Assembly (NCBI RefSeq): GCF_010122465.1
Contig: NZ_WLZY01000001.1
Location: 186,001 to 250,000 of the forward strand
DNA length: 64,000 nucleotides
Source: Phytoactinopolyspora mesophila
GTDB lineage: Bacteria > Actinomycetota > Actinomycetes > Jiangellales > Jiangellaceae
Direction: 5' to 3'
Under the pieces are notes generated by a model. It did not search any database and was not told the origin of the DNA. It was given only the letters and a program-made list of their open reading frames with translations. Shown piece after piece: positions 9,129-18,146 of this stretch (position 1 is its first letter; the number at the start of each line of letters is the position of its first letter). The position numbers and the translations under genes were made by a program.

Positions 9129-11563
9129 CGACGCGAAGCCTCGGCGAACCTATCGCCCGGCGAGAAGATCCACGTTTGCTGTCCGGACAGGGACGGTACG
9201 TGGACGATATCGGCCACGGTGCCTTGGAGGTCGCGTTCGTGCGCAGCCCCCACGCGCATGCGCGAATCGTCGACATCGACGTCACGGATGCCCTCGATGT
9301 CGACGGGCTGGTCGCGATCTACACCCATGAGGACCTTCCTGGCCGGGTCGGAGAGCCGCTGCCGCTGCTGATCCCGCATCCGGGACTGACCCACGGACGC
9401 ACGCCGTATGCGCTGGCCAAGGACGAGGTCAACCACGTCGGCGAGGCCATTGTCATGGTGGTGGCCACCGACCGCTACGTCGCCGAGGACGTTTGCGACC
9501 GGATCCGGGTGGAGTTCGACTTCCTGCCACCCGTGGTTGGCATCGACAACGCTCGGGCCGGCGAGCTGCTGGTACACGACGACGTGCCGGGCAACGTGGC
9601 CGCACATCTGGTGCAGGAGGTCGGGAACGCTCCTGCCGCGATCGAGTCGGCGCCGAACGTCGTCGAGCTGGATCTGGAGATCGAGCGCAGCGCGTCGTCC
9701 CCGATGGAGGGCAAGGGGGTGTGGGCCCGATGGGACAGCGACGACCAGAGCCTGCGGGTGTACACATCCACCCAGGCGTCCACGTCCGTGCGCGCGGCGG
9801 TGGCGGCCAAGCTCGGCCTGCCGGCCGATCGCGTCGAGGTCATCGCGCCGGATGTGGGCGGCGGGTTCGGTGTGAAGATCGTGCATCCGTGGCCCGAGGA
9901 GATCCTGATCCCGTGGGCGGCGCTCACGCTGAACCGTGAGGTGAAGTGGACCGAGGATCGCCGGGAGCATTTCGTCTCCAGCGCGCACGAGCGTGGCCAG
10001 CTGCAGCGGATCCGGGCCGGCTTCGACGACGACGGCCGGCTGCTCGGACTCGACGTCACGCTCTGGCACGACAACGGCGCCTACACGCCGTACGGCATCA
10101 TCGTTCCGATCATCACCTCCACACAGCTGCTCGGCCCGTACAAGCCGGGTGCCTACCGGGTGGAGTTCTTCAGCCTCTACACCAACACCGTGATCGTCAC
10201 GCCGTACCGCGGCGCGGGCCGCCCGCAAGGGTGCTTCGCGATGGAGCGGACCATGGACGCTATCGCTGAACACCTCGGCCTGGACCGGACCGTCGTCCGG
10301 GAGCGCAACTTCATCCAGCCCGACGAGATGCCCTATGACCACGGCATGGTCTTCCAGGACGGGCGGCCGCTGATCTACGATTCCGGCGACTATCCGGCCA
10401 CCCTCGACAAGTTGCGCGAGTTGGTCGGCTGGGACGAGTTCGAGCAGTACCGGACACAAGCGCGGGCGGCCGGCCGGCAGGTCGGCATCGGCATGGCCTG
10501 CTACGTCGAGGGGACCGGCGTCGGCCCGTACGAGGGCGGGTTCGTCAAGGTCGAGACCGACGGCACCGTCGTCGTCGCCACCGGCCTGACCAGCCAGGGA
10601 CAGGGCCACCAGACCGCGTTCGCGCAGGTGGTGGCGGACGAACTAGGCGTTCCGGTCGAGAAGGTGGTGGTGACCACCGGAGACACCCGCCGGTTCAAGT
10701 ATGCGGTTGGCACGTTCGCCTCCCGGGCCGCGGTGATGAGCGGCAACGCGATCGCCGCGGCCGCGCGCAAGGTGCGGGAGAAGGCGTTGCGGGTCGCGGC
10801 AGAGGCGTTGGAGGCGGACCCGCGTGATCTCGAGATCGTCGACGGCGACGTGCGGGTGAAGGGGGCACCGGGGTCCTCGGTGCCGTTGTCGACCGTCGCC
10901 GTCCTGTCGAATCCCCTGCGGTATGCCTTCGACGAGGAGACTCAGCGGGCCACCCAGTTCGCCACCCCAGCCGATCCGGACGAGCCGCCGGTGGCCGACG
11001 GCGAGGAACCAGGTCTGGAAGGCACGGCCTACTATTCGCCGCCTCGATCCACCTTCGCCAACGGCATGCACGCGGTGATCGTCGAGACCGACCCGGACAC
11101 GGCGGAGATCTCGATTCTGCGCTACTGCGTGGTGCATGACTGCGGGACGCTGATCAACCCACGCATTGTCGAGGGCCAGATCCATGGGGGTGTAGCCCAG
11201 GGTGTCGGCGGCGCACTGTACGAGCGGATGGTGTACGACGACGCCGGGCAGCTGCTCAATGCGTCCTTCATGGACTTTCTGATGCCGTATGCGACCGAGG
11301 TGCCCGTCGTCGAGACCGATCACCTGGAGACGCCGTCACCGCTGAACCCGCTGGGTATCAAGGGAGCGGGGGAGGCCGGGGTGATCCCGGGCTCAGCCGT
11401 GCTCGCCTCGGCCATCGAGGACGCGGAAGGCTTCCGGATCACCCGGATGCCGATCTCGCCGTCGGAGTTGCATCATCTGCGAGCAAGGCACGCGGCGGGT
11501 GAGGTTCCCGCGGTGCGACCACGAATTCACGGTTTCTCCGCCGAGAAAGGCTCCACACGATGA
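9125..11563 (+). CDS. Molybdopterin-binding large subunit of a xanthine dehydrogenase/CODH-type hydroxylase
   Basis: The 812-residue protein is the catalytic, molybdopterin-binding subunit. It begins SLGEPIARREDPRLLSGQ, typical of CoxL proteins. Around residues 358-366 it reads TPYRGAGRP rather than the AYXCSFR loop of true (form I) CO dehydrogenase, so CO is not the expected substrate. KGAGEAG near residue 745 holds the conserved catalytic glutamate. The TTG at 9125 was chosen because it overlaps the coxS-like stop (TTGA) and gives the family N-terminus. With barbiturase-type and allFGH-type genes nearby, a pyrimidine or related heterocycle is the likely substrate (inference). Confidence 0.92.
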   Translation: MTTRSLGEPIARREDPRLLSGQGRYVDDIGHGALEVAFVRSPHAHARIVDIDVTDALDVDGLVAIYTHEDLPGRVGEPLPLLIPHPGLTHGRTPYALAKDEVNHVGEAIVMVVATDRYVAEDVCDRIRVEFDFLPPVVGIDNARAGELLVHDDVPGNVAAHLVQEVGNAPAAIESAPNVVELDLEIERSASSPMEGKGVWARWDSDDQSLRVYTSTQASTSVRAAVAAKLGLPADRVEVIAPDVGGGFGVKIVHPWPEEILIPWAALTLNREVKWTEDRREHFVSSAHERGQLQRIRAGFDDDGRLLGLDVTLWHDNGAYTPYGIIVPIITSTQLLGPYKPGAYRVEFFSLYTNTVIVTPYRGAGRPQGCFAMERTMDAIAEHLGLDRTVVRERNFIQPDEMPYDHGMVFQDGRPLIYDSGDYPATLDKLRELVGWDEFEQYRTQARAAGRQVGIGMACYVEGTGVGPYEGGFVKVETDGTVVVATGLTSQGQGHQTAFAQVVADELGVPVEKVVVTTGDTRRFKYAVGTFASRAAVMSGNAIAAAARKVREKALRVAAEALEADPRDLEIVDGDVRVKGAPGSSVPLSTVAVLSNPLRYAFDEETQRATQFATPADPDEPPVADGEEPGLEGTAYYSPPRSTFANGMHAVIVETDPDTAEISILRYCVVHDCGTLINPRIVEGQIHGGVAQGVGGALYERMVYDDAGQLLNASFMDFLMPYATEVPVVETDHLETPSPLNPLGIKGAGEAGVIPGSAVLASAIEDAEGFRITRMPISPSELHHLRARHAAGEVPAVRPRIHGFSAEKGSTR

Positions 11564-12246
11564 AGATCACTGGATCTGCCGTCCTCCATGCCCCACGCGA
11601 GAGGGTGTGGCAGGCCCTGAACGATCCCGCCGTTCTCGTCCGGACGATCCCCGGCTGCCAGCGTCTCGAGACGATTGGTCCGGACCAGTACCGGATGACG
11701 GTGTCGGCGGGGGTCGCGTCGATCAAGGGTGTGTACGCCGGCGAGGTCCAGCTGCGTGATCAGCAGGAGCCGGCCACGTTCGTGCTCAAGGCGTCCGGCG
11801 CCGGAGCACCGGGCACGGTCAGCGCCGACGTCCGGGTCACGCTCAACGAGAACGGCGACGGCGTGACCACGCTGGACTACGACGCCGACGCCATCGTCGG
11901 CGGCATGATCGGCGGTGTCGGGCAGCGGATGCTCAGCGGAGTGGCGAAGAAAACGGCGGGGGAGTTCTTCGCCGCGGTGGACGACGTGCTGACCGGTAAA
12001 ACCGCCGCCGCTGTCGCCGCGGCGACAGGCGAAGCGGGTGTGACAGCAGGACCAGCCGGTCCTGTCCCGGGTACCGGTGCTCCCGCGCCGGCAGCGTCGG
12101 GTGTTTACGAGGCGCCGGCTGCACCAGCTTCGGGGGCCGCGGCTGTGCTCGGCGGCGATTTCGGGCGTGGTGTGCTGGTTGGAGCGGCGATCGCGCTGGG
12201 CGGTGTTGTCGTCGGCGGCTGGATCGCCGGTCGGCGTCGCGGATAG
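11560..12246 (+). CDS. CoxG-like SRPBCC protein with C-terminal membrane anchor
   Basis: The 228-residue protein starts with the CoxG/SRPBCC pattern MKITGSAVLHAPRERVWQAL and LVRTIPGCQRLE. The domain spans about residues 1-145. An Ala/Pro/Gly-rich linker follows, then one hydrophobic helix (about 203-225) ending in GRRRG. CoxG of Oligotropha is reported to anchor CO dehydrogenase at the membrane; this fusion of domain and anchor fits that role for the upstream hydroxylase. The ATG overlaps the CoxL-like stop (ATGA). Confidence 0.9.
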   Translation: MKITGSAVLHAPRERVWQALNDPAVLVRTIPGCQRLETIGPDQYRMTVSAGVASIKGVYAGEVQLRDQQEPATFVLKASGAGAPGTVSADVRVTLNENGDGVTTLDYDADAIVGGMIGGVGQRMLSGVAKKTAGEFFAAVDDVLTGKTAAAVAAATGEAGVTAGPAGPVPGTGAPAPAASGVYEAPAAPASGAAAVLGGDFGRGVLVGAAIALGGVVVGGWIAGRRRG

Positions 12247-12299
12247 CCAAAGATCGAGGCGGTTCAGGACTACAGTAGGAAAACGGGGAGGGACATTCG

Positions 12300-13205
12300 A
12301 TGCGGGCGTTCACTGCGGCAGCGGTTCAGGTGCGGCCACGCGCCGAGCCACTCACACCGGAGACCATCAAAGCGAACATCGACCACGCGGTCAGCTACGT
12401 CGAGCAATGTGTTGCTGACACAAGCGCCGAGCTCGTGGTGCTCCCCGAGACGGTGACCACCGGTTTCACCCCCGGATGTCCGCCGGAGCGGCTCTGGGAC
12501 CTGGTGGCCGAGATTCCCGGCGGTCTCACCGAGCCGTTCCAGGAGGTCGCCGGGCGGCTTGGCGTCCACCTGGTGTGGGGAACATACGAGCGAGGCGAAG
12601 AGCGAGGCGTCGTCTACAACTCCGCCGTCCTGGCCGGGCCGGACGGCTCGATCCGCGGTGTCTATCACAAGACACACCCGTTCTGCACCGAGCTGCGCTC
12701 CAAGGGCGGCTGGGTGACGCCCGGAAACGACGTCGTGGTGGTGGAGACCGAACTCGGCAACATCGGCATGATCCTGTGCTTCGACGGCGACTACCCGGAG
12801 CTGTCCCGCATCGCGGCGGTGCGCGGGGCGGAGGTCATCGTGCGCCCCTCCGGCCTGCTTCGCTCCGCGGACATCTGGGAACTCACGAACCGTGCTCGCG
12901 CCTACGACAACCACGTGTTCGTCATCGGAGCCAATTGCACGGGTATCGACGCGACCGGCATGCTCTACTTCGGCAATTCGATGATCGTCACGCCGGTCGC
13001 CGAGGTGATCGCGCGGGCTGCCAGTCACGAATGCTGGGTCTCAGCGCGGCTGGACCCGGACGAGGCGATGCGTTCACTCACACCCGGATCCAGCATCGCG
13101 CAGGGGTTCGACCACCTGGCCGACCGCAACCTGGAGATGATCCGCCGGCACAGTGACGATCTCACGCGGGCGAAAGAGACTTCGTTCCCGCACGTCAAGC
13201 TGTGA
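12300..13205 (+). CDS. Nitrilase-superfamily carbon-nitrogen hydrolase
   Basis: The 301-residue protein shows the Glu-Lys-Cys triad of the nitrilase superfamily: VVLPETVTTGF (Glu50), HKTHPF (Lys near 124) and ILCFDGDYPE (Cys near 160). GGGGAGGGA upstream of the ATG is a good ribosome binding site. The superfamily contains aliphatic amidases, nitrilases and N-carbamoyl hydrolases; the sequence does not decide between them. It lies 53 bp after the CoxG-like gene and so is probably in the same operon. In a barbiturate-type pathway it could hydrolyse malonamate or another amide acid (inference). Confidence 0.88.
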   Translation: MRAFTAAAVQVRPRAEPLTPETIKANIDHAVSYVEQCVADTSAELVVLPETVTTGFTPGCPPERLWDLVAEIPGGLTEPFQEVAGRLGVHLVWGTYERGEERGVVYNSAVLAGPDGSIRGVYHKTHPFCTELRSKGGWVTPGNDVVVVETELGNIGMILCFDGDYPELSRIAAVRGAEVIVRPSGLLRSADIWELTNRARAYDNHVFVIGANCTGIDATGMLYFGNSMIVTPVAEVIARAASHECWVSARLDPDEAMRSLTPGSSIAQGFDHLADRNLEMIRRHSDDLTRAKETSFPHVKL

Positions 13206-13226
13206 TCGGGCTGGACACGCGGCGGG

Positions 13227-14030
13227 TCAGCGGACCGGCCAGACGATCTCCGTCTCGTACTTCGCCGGGTCTTTGACCTCCGCCGGGTCGTTGAGGTACA
13301 CGTCGTAGGGCAACGCCGCGGGGGTGAGTCCCTGTTTGCCGATCCACACCTCCATCTCGCGATAGGCCATGCCGAGTTCGTTGTATGGGCCGACATGGAC
13401 GGCGCGGGCGGCGCGCCCGCCGTCCATGCGACGACGCGTCAATCCGTCCGGCACGGGACCCCCGTCCGGCACCGGCACGCAGACCTCGATGGTCCACTCC
13501 TCGTCTTCCATGGCGTGGTAGACCATCCGGGGCGGGCCTGCCGGTATGGTGTCCACCCGGCTGAGCGCGTCGTAAATCCGGTGATAAGCGGGTCCGGCGT
13601 CGGTGCTGATGGCTTCGGGAGAGGTGCTGAACGTCAATCCGATGACGTCGGTGGGCGCGGTGTTCCTGGTGGTGATCTCGTAGGTCATGACGGCTCCCTT
13701 CCTGATGAAGTTCTCGACCCGCTGCAGCATGTGCCGATGGCGCTCGATGCGCTGCTCGAGCACTATCCGGTGTGCGTCGAGCAATGCACGAACAGCGTCG
13801 GGATCCGTCTCGGTCACGATCGGTTTGATGTCCTGCAACGGCATGTCGAGCGAGCGCAGGATGGCGATGGCCCGGGCCACGGGTGCCTGCTCGTCGGTGT
13901 AGTAGCGGTAGCCCGTCACCGGGTCCACGTACGCCGGCGACAGCAGGCCGGTCTCGTCGTAGAGCCGCAGCGCCTTGACGCTGAGCCAGCACATCCGCGA
14001 GAACCGCCCGATGCTCAACAGCTCGTCCAT
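13227..14030 (-). CDS. MerR family regulator with GyrI-like effector domain
   Basis: The 267-residue protein has a MerR helix-turn-helix at about 5-75 (IGRFSRMCWLSVKALRLYDETG), a coiled dimerisation helix to about 110, and a GyrI-like small-molecule-binding domain from about 120. This is the BmrR/TipA-like architecture that responds to drugs or other ligands. The ATG at 14030 is preferred over upstream in-frame codons because a complete MerR-type promoter lies at 14054-14084. It converges on the amidase gene with 21 bp between them. Nothing links it to the catabolic genes apart from position. Confidence 0.9.
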   Translation of the reverse strand: MDELLSIGRFSRMCWLSVKALRLYDETGLLSPAYVDPVTGYRYYTDEQAPVARAIAILRSLDMPLQDIKPIVTETDPDAVRALLDAHRIVLEQRIERHRHMLQRVENFIRKGAVMTYEITTRNTAPTDVIGLTFSTSPEAISTDAGPAYHRIYDALSRVDTIPAGPPRMVYHAMEDEEWTIEVCVPVPDGGPVPDGLTRRRMDGGRAARAVHVGPYNELGMAYREMEVWIGKQGLTPAALPYDVYLNDPAEVKDPAKYETEIVWPVR

Positions 14031-14053
14031 CGCCGCCCCCTGGTCAGGTATGG

Positions 14054-14084
14054 ATCCTGGTGTCTCCCCTCGGGGGAGAGTCAA
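14054..14084 (-). promoter_or_regulatory. MerR-type promoter with operator in a 19-bp spacer
   Basis: On the minus strand TTGACT (-35, 14079-14084) and CAGGAT (-10, 14054-14059) are separated by exactly 19 bp. The spacer holds the perfect dyad CTCCCC-nnn-GGGGAG (14064-14078). This is the layout of MerR-activated promoters, in which the activator untwists an overlong spacer. It lies 24 nt upstream of the merR-like ATG and therefore implies autoregulation. Confidence 0.8.
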
Positions 14085-14203
14085 GCCCGAAGTTTCGGGT
14101 CGCGCACCGTGCCGGATAGGTGTAGTTTTCGTCCGCAGGAAGGTGCTCCTCGACCAGGCGATCGGACCCTCATACGTCGATCAACGCGGCCGAGGAGCAC
14201 TCT

Positions 14204-14953
14204 TCATTCTCGACTCGATATCCAGGGATGTCGATACCCAGCAGTCCGGTCCGAACCGTTCACCTCGAATCGGTAATAGTTGAGTTCGCCCGGGAGCACG
14301 ACATCGGTGTATGTGGTGTCCAGGTCGCCGGTACGTGCGTTCTGCGGGATGGGCGCGCCCTCGAGAGCCGAGCCGGTGAATTCGACCCGGCGCCGCTCCC
14401 GTGCGGTGATTTCTTCAAGGGTCTCGGTCAGCTCGGAAGCGGATTCCACGTCGCGGAACTCACCCCGTGCAACCTCGGCGATGCAGTTCAGTTCCTCGCG
14501 AGCCTGGTCGTTGTCCTCCAGGGCGAAGCCGACGGTGTTGATGGTCAGGTCGATGCCGTCGTCGGCCAGGCCGGCGGCGACCTCACAGGGGGCGGGGGAG
14601 CACAAGTGTCCTCACCGTCGGATACCAGAATGATGGAGCGCGGTCCCTCAGGTGGGAGGTCATTGGCAGCCTCCTGCAGAGCCCGGCCGATTGGCGTCCT
14701 CGGCATCCGCAGCCGGGTCGGCCGGCGGCGTGTCGTCGTTCTGGCCCTCGTCGTTGTCTTCGCCGGTGTCACGGTTGGTGCCCGCGGGCTCGGTCGCCGG
14801 CTCCGTAGTGGGTTCAGGAACGTCGTTGGAGAGCGTTGATGTGGTGGTGTCCCGGTCGGTCACTTCGGCGCCGCAGGCGGTGAGCAGGAGCAGGGTGGAC
14901 AGCGCGGCCGCGGCTACCGCTTTCATGTGTCGGGTAGGTCGTGGGTGCTGCAT
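14204..14953 (-). pseudogene. Broken VWA-domain lipoprotein gene
   Basis: The start is intact: ATG at 14953 with AAAGG upstream, then a lipoprotein signal (LLLLTACGAE) and a Thr/Pro/Asp-rich linker. After about 85 residues the frame ends. VWA-like sequence continues in two other frames: TPIGRALQEAANDLPPEG with SIILVSDGEDTC, and then VAAGLADDGIDLTINTVGFA to near 14204. The first half of the VWA domain, which should carry the DxSxS metal site, is missing. This means an internal deletion plus at least two frame changes. The original product was probably an exported metal-binding lipoprotein. Confidence 0.75.
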
Positions 14954-15077
14954 GATCCGGTCCTTTCGGAGGTGTTCAGCTCTGGTCATGATTCGACCGT
15001 AGGGACCGGGTGTCGCACTGGTAGCGCGGCGTGACCACTCCAAAGCTAGTGCCGCGCGAAGATCATAGCCCAGCCTT

Positions 15078-15114
15078 TTGTAGGAAACCGACATGTGCGT
15101 ACAATGGGTGCACA
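15078..15114 (+). promoter_or_regulatory. Promoter and possible operator of the VapBC-type pair
   Basis: TTGTAG (15078-15083) and TACAAT (15100-15105) are spaced 16 bp. The inverted repeat TGTGC (15094-15098) / GCACA (15110-15114) brackets the -10 box, a natural place for autorepression by the ribbon-helix-helix antitoxin. AGGAGG at 15117-15122 is the ribosome binding site. Confidence 0.6.
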
Positions 15115-15127
15115 ACAGGAGGTGGCC

Positions 15128-15580
15128 ATGGCCGGCATCGACGTCCAATGGCCCGAGCGTCGCAGTGAGCGGCTGCACGTGCGGGTCACGCCGGGGTTCA
15201 AGCAACGGCTCGAAGAAGCCGCGAGAGAGGCGGGAATGAGCGTGTCGGATTTCGTTGTGCGCGTCGTCAGCGACCGACTCGACCAGGTGGACGGAGATCA
15301 CGACGCGGAATCGCTGCTGTTCGAAGAGTGGCTGGTGGCGACGATGGGCCGCGAAGGTACGCAGATGCTGGACCGAATGGCTGAGGCTGAGGGTGCGTCC
15401 CGGGAGGAGGTGGCGCGCCGACTTCTGGATCGGGCGCTGGCTGGTGCAGCTGATGACGCGGCGGCGGATCTCACAGCGCTCGAGGCATCGTTTGGGGTGT
15501 GTCCCGAGATCGAGATCATGCCGCGAGAGACGAGTGAGCGGGGCCGGCATCTTGTAGAGATGTGGCAGATCACGCCGTGA
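15128..15580 (+). CDS. Ribbon-helix-helix antitoxin of a PIN toxin pair
   Basis: The 150-residue protein has an N-terminal ribbon-helix-helix domain (about 17-55, SERLHVRVTPGFKQRLEEAA then GMSVSDFVVRVV) resembling DUF1778/CopG DNA-binding antitoxins. The C-terminal part should bind the toxin. A strong AGGAGG site sets the ATG at 15128. Its stop overlaps the GTG of the PIN-domain gene (GTGA), the usual type II arrangement. It is longer than typical antitoxins (70-100 residues); the extra middle part (LLFEEWLVATMGREGTQML) is unassigned. Confidence 0.8.
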   Translation: MAGIDVQWPERRSERLHVRVTPGFKQRLEEAAREAGMSVSDFVVRVVSDRLDQVDGDHDAESLLFEEWLVATMGREGTQMLDRMAEAEGASREEVARRLLDRALAGAADDAAADLTALEASFGVCPEIEIMPRETSERGRHLVEMWQITP

Positions 15581-15963
15581 TCCTGATTGACAGCGATGTG
15601 TTGATCGCCCACCTGCGTGGGCTGGACGTTGCGCGTGCGTGGCTGCTCGACGCCCGCGCCGCGGGTCCCTTGATGATCAGCGCGGTGTCGGTTGCGGAGT
15701 TGACCGGCGGCATGCGAAGTGCGGAGCGACGTGAGGTCTGGGCCTTGTTTGGCGCGCTGCGGATTGAACCGGTCACGGAGATGATCGCTCGGCGGGCCGG
15801 TGAGTTTATGCGGCAGCACCGGCGTTCCCACTCCGGCATCGAACTCGCCGACTATCTGATCGCGGCCACGGCCGATGTTCGAGGGCTGGAGCTGGCTACC
15901 CTCAACATCCGTCACTATCCGATGTTCGAAGGCTTGGCGGCGCCGTTCCCCCTCCCTGCCTGA
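15577..15963 (+). CDS. PIN-domain ribonuclease toxin (VapC-like)
   Basis: The 128-residue protein has the PIN acidic residues: Asp in ILIDSDVLIAHLRG (residues 2-15), Glu in SVAELTGGMR (about 43) and Asp in GIELADYLIAATA (about 90). It is expected to be a metal-dependent RNase neutralised by the upstream antitoxin. The GTG at 15577 overlaps the antitoxin stop; an in-frame GTG at 15562 is an alternative. The pair is an isolated insertion between the MerR/VWA area and hyuA. Confidence 0.88.
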   Translation: MILIDSDVLIAHLRGLDVARAWLLDARAAGPLMISAVSVAELTGGMRSAERREVWALFGALRIEPVTEMIARRAGEFMRQHRRSHSGIELADYLIAATADVRGLELATLNIRHYPMFEGLAAPFPLPA

Positions 15964-16043
15964 ATCGGTCACCAAGGCGGCGGTTCGACCGTTGGCAAGA
16001 CTTGCCGACGCGTCGGGCAAGTTCTGCCGGTTGAATCGCGGGC

Positions 16044-18146
16044 ATGGATGCGCCGAAGATTCGAGTCGGAATCGACACGGGCGGGACATTCACCGACGTC
16101 GTCGCCGTGGACGAGCACACCGGCCGGCTGGTGACCACGAAGACCCCGTCCACGCCAGCGGACCCCGCCGACGGCTTCATGACCGGGATGGCCAAGGTGC
16201 TGGACCGGTTGGGAGTCGGTCCGGAGTCGGTCTCGGCGGTCAGCCATGGAACGACGGTCGCGACGAACAAGCTGCTCGAAGGCAAAGTCGACGACCTCGG
16301 CTTCATCACCACTGAGGGCTACGAACACATGCTCGAGATCGCCCGGCAGTCGGTTCCCGACGGCTACGGCAACAGCTACTTCTGGGTGAAGCCGCCCCGT
16401 ATCGTTCCGGCGGACCGGGTGCGCACCGTGCATGGACGGATGGCGGCCGACGGGTCGGTGATCCGGCCCTTCGACGAGGACGACGCCGTGGCCGCCGCCC
16501 GCTTCTTCCGGGAGCGCGGGATCACCACCATCGGTGTCTGCTTCCTCCACGCGTACGCGAACCCGGAACACGAGCTGCGCATGCGAGACGTCCTGGCGCG
16601 CGAACATCCGGAGGCGACCATCTCGATCTCGGCGGACGTCCTGCGGGAGTACCGCGAGTACGAGCGCAGTGTCACGACGCTGGTCGACGCAGCCGTCAAG
16701 CCGGATATCCGCCGCTACGTCGAGAACATCGCCGTCAGGTTGAGCGAGCTGGGCGGGCTCCAGACAGCCGGTACGGATGAACCCGGAGGCGCCCGGCCGC
16801 TGCCTTTCTACATCATGAAATCGAACGGGGGAGTGTTGTCCGCCGAGGAGGTGGCCGACCACCCGATCACCACGGTGCTCTCCGGTCCGGCCGCCGGTGC
16901 GCTGGGAGCCGCGGTTGTCGCGGGGGCAGCCGGGTACCCCAGTGTTGTCACCCTTGACGGCGGCGGCACGTCCACCGATGTGACCGTCGTCGTCGACGGC
17001 CATCCAGCGCTGACCACCGAAGGTACGGTCGGGGCGTATCCGAGCAAAATCCCGATGATCGACGTCGTGACCGTCGGAGCTGGAGGTGGATCAATCGGCT
17101 GGATCAGTCCGGAGGGCACCCTCAAAGTCGGCCCGCACTCCGCCGGCGCCGATCCCGGGCCGATCTGTTACGGCGCCGGCGGCACCGAGCCGACCATCAC
17201 CGACGCGCACCTCGTCCTCGGCCGGATCCCGCCACATCTGCTTGGCGGAGAGATCCCGCTGGACGTGGATGCCGCCCGGCAGGGCATCTCCGGTCTCGCG
17301 GACCGGCTCGGCCTCGAGGTGGAACGCTGCGCGGCGGGGGTGCTGGAGATCTCGGCGTGGAACCAGGCCAACGCACTGCGTCAGATCACCGTCAAACGCG
17401 GCCTGGACGTCCGGGACTTCACCCTGGTCAGCTTCGGCGGCTCAGGTTCACTGCTGGCCTGCAGTCTGGTGGACGTGCTGGGGCTCGACGGCGTCCTGGT
17501 GCCCGCCAATCCGGGCAACCTGTCGGCCTATGGACTGCTCACCGTCGATGTGCGAAACGACTACGTGCGCACTGCCGTCGCGCGGCATCGCGACCTCGAT
17601 CTCGCGGCGGTGCGCAAGATCCTGGACGATCTGCGCGACGAAGCCGCTGCCGCGTTGCGCCGAGAAGGCTTCGAGCCGGCCGCGCGGCGCTTCGTGCGCA
17701 CCGCCGATCTTCGATACTTCGGCCAGGCGTTCGAGGTCCGGGTTGACATCCCAGACGGCCCGATGACGGCCGAACTGGCCGGCGCGGTCGCTGACGCGTT
17801 CCATTCCGAGCACTACAAGCTGTATGGCTACCACTTCCGTGACGACCCGCGTCAGCAGGTGGAATGGGTGAATCTGCGAGTCACCGGCATCGGGCCGATC
17901 CGCCGGCCCGAGATGGTCGAGATCGAACCCGGCTCGGGCTCGGAGCCCAGCGCACGGCGACGCGTCTATTTCGACGATTGGCTGGACACCGCCGTCTATC
18001 AACGATCCACCCTCGGCGCCGGCGACGTCATCGTCGGACCGGCCGTCATCGAGGAATTCGGCTCGACGGTCCCGATCCATCCAGGGTTCCGGGTGGACGT
18101 GGACCGCTTCGGCAACCTGCTCATCACGCGAGAGGACGCAGCATGA
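16044..18146 (+). CDS. hyuA: Hydantoinase/oxoprolinase subunit A (HyuA)
   Basis: The 700-residue protein is a HyuA-family ATP-binding subunit. The N-terminal phosphate loop is RVGIDTGGTFTDVVAVDE (residues 6-23), followed by SHGTTVATNKLLEGK near 70, VTLDGGGTSTDVTVV near 305 and VGAGGGSIGWI near 345. Family members couple ATP hydrolysis to opening of hydantoins or 5-oxoproline or to carboxylation of ketones, together with subunit B. The next gene is HyuB with an ATGA overlap. The substrate is not readable from sequence; the cluster suggests a cyclic imide or ureide. Confidence 0.92.
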   Translation: MDAPKIRVGIDTGGTFTDVVAVDEHTGRLVTTKTPSTPADPADGFMTGMAKVLDRLGVGPESVSAVSHGTTVATNKLLEGKVDDLGFITTEGYEHMLEIARQSVPDGYGNSYFWVKPPRIVPADRVRTVHGRMAADGSVIRPFDEDDAVAAARFFRERGITTIGVCFLHAYANPEHELRMRDVLAREHPEATISISADVLREYREYERSVTTLVDAAVKPDIRRYVENIAVRLSELGGLQTAGTDEPGGARPLPFYIMKSNGGVLSAEEVADHPITTVLSGPAAGALGAAVVAGAAGYPSVVTLDGGGTSTDVTVVVDGHPALTTEGTVGAYPSKIPMIDVVTVGAGGGSIGWISPEGTLKVGPHSAGADPGPICYGAGGTEPTITDAHLVLGRIPPHLLGGEIPLDVDAARQGISGLADRLGLEVERCAAGVLEISAWNQANALRQITVKRGLDVRDFTLVSFGGSGSLLACSLVDVLGLDGVLVPANPGNLSAYGLLTVDVRNDYVRTAVARHRDLDLAAVRKILDDLRDEAAAALRREGFEPAARRFVRTADLRYFGQAFEVRVDIPDGPMTAELAGAVADAFHSEHYKLYGYHFRDDPRQQVEWVNLRVTGIGPIRRPEMVEIEPGSGSEPSARRRVYFDDWLDTAVYQRSTLGAGDVIVGPAVIEEFGSTVPIHPGFRVDVDRFGNLLITREDAA

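Noticed and set aside
7666-11563. Aerobic CO dehydrogenase operon
   Set aside because: Gene order fits, but the active-site loop is PYRGAGR and not the AYXCSFR of form I CODH.
14660-15550. A long minus-strand protein antisense to the antitoxin gene
   Set aside because: Only its last part, from ATG 14953, has a signal peptide and ribosome binding site; the upstream part is antisense to the ribbon-helix-helix gene.
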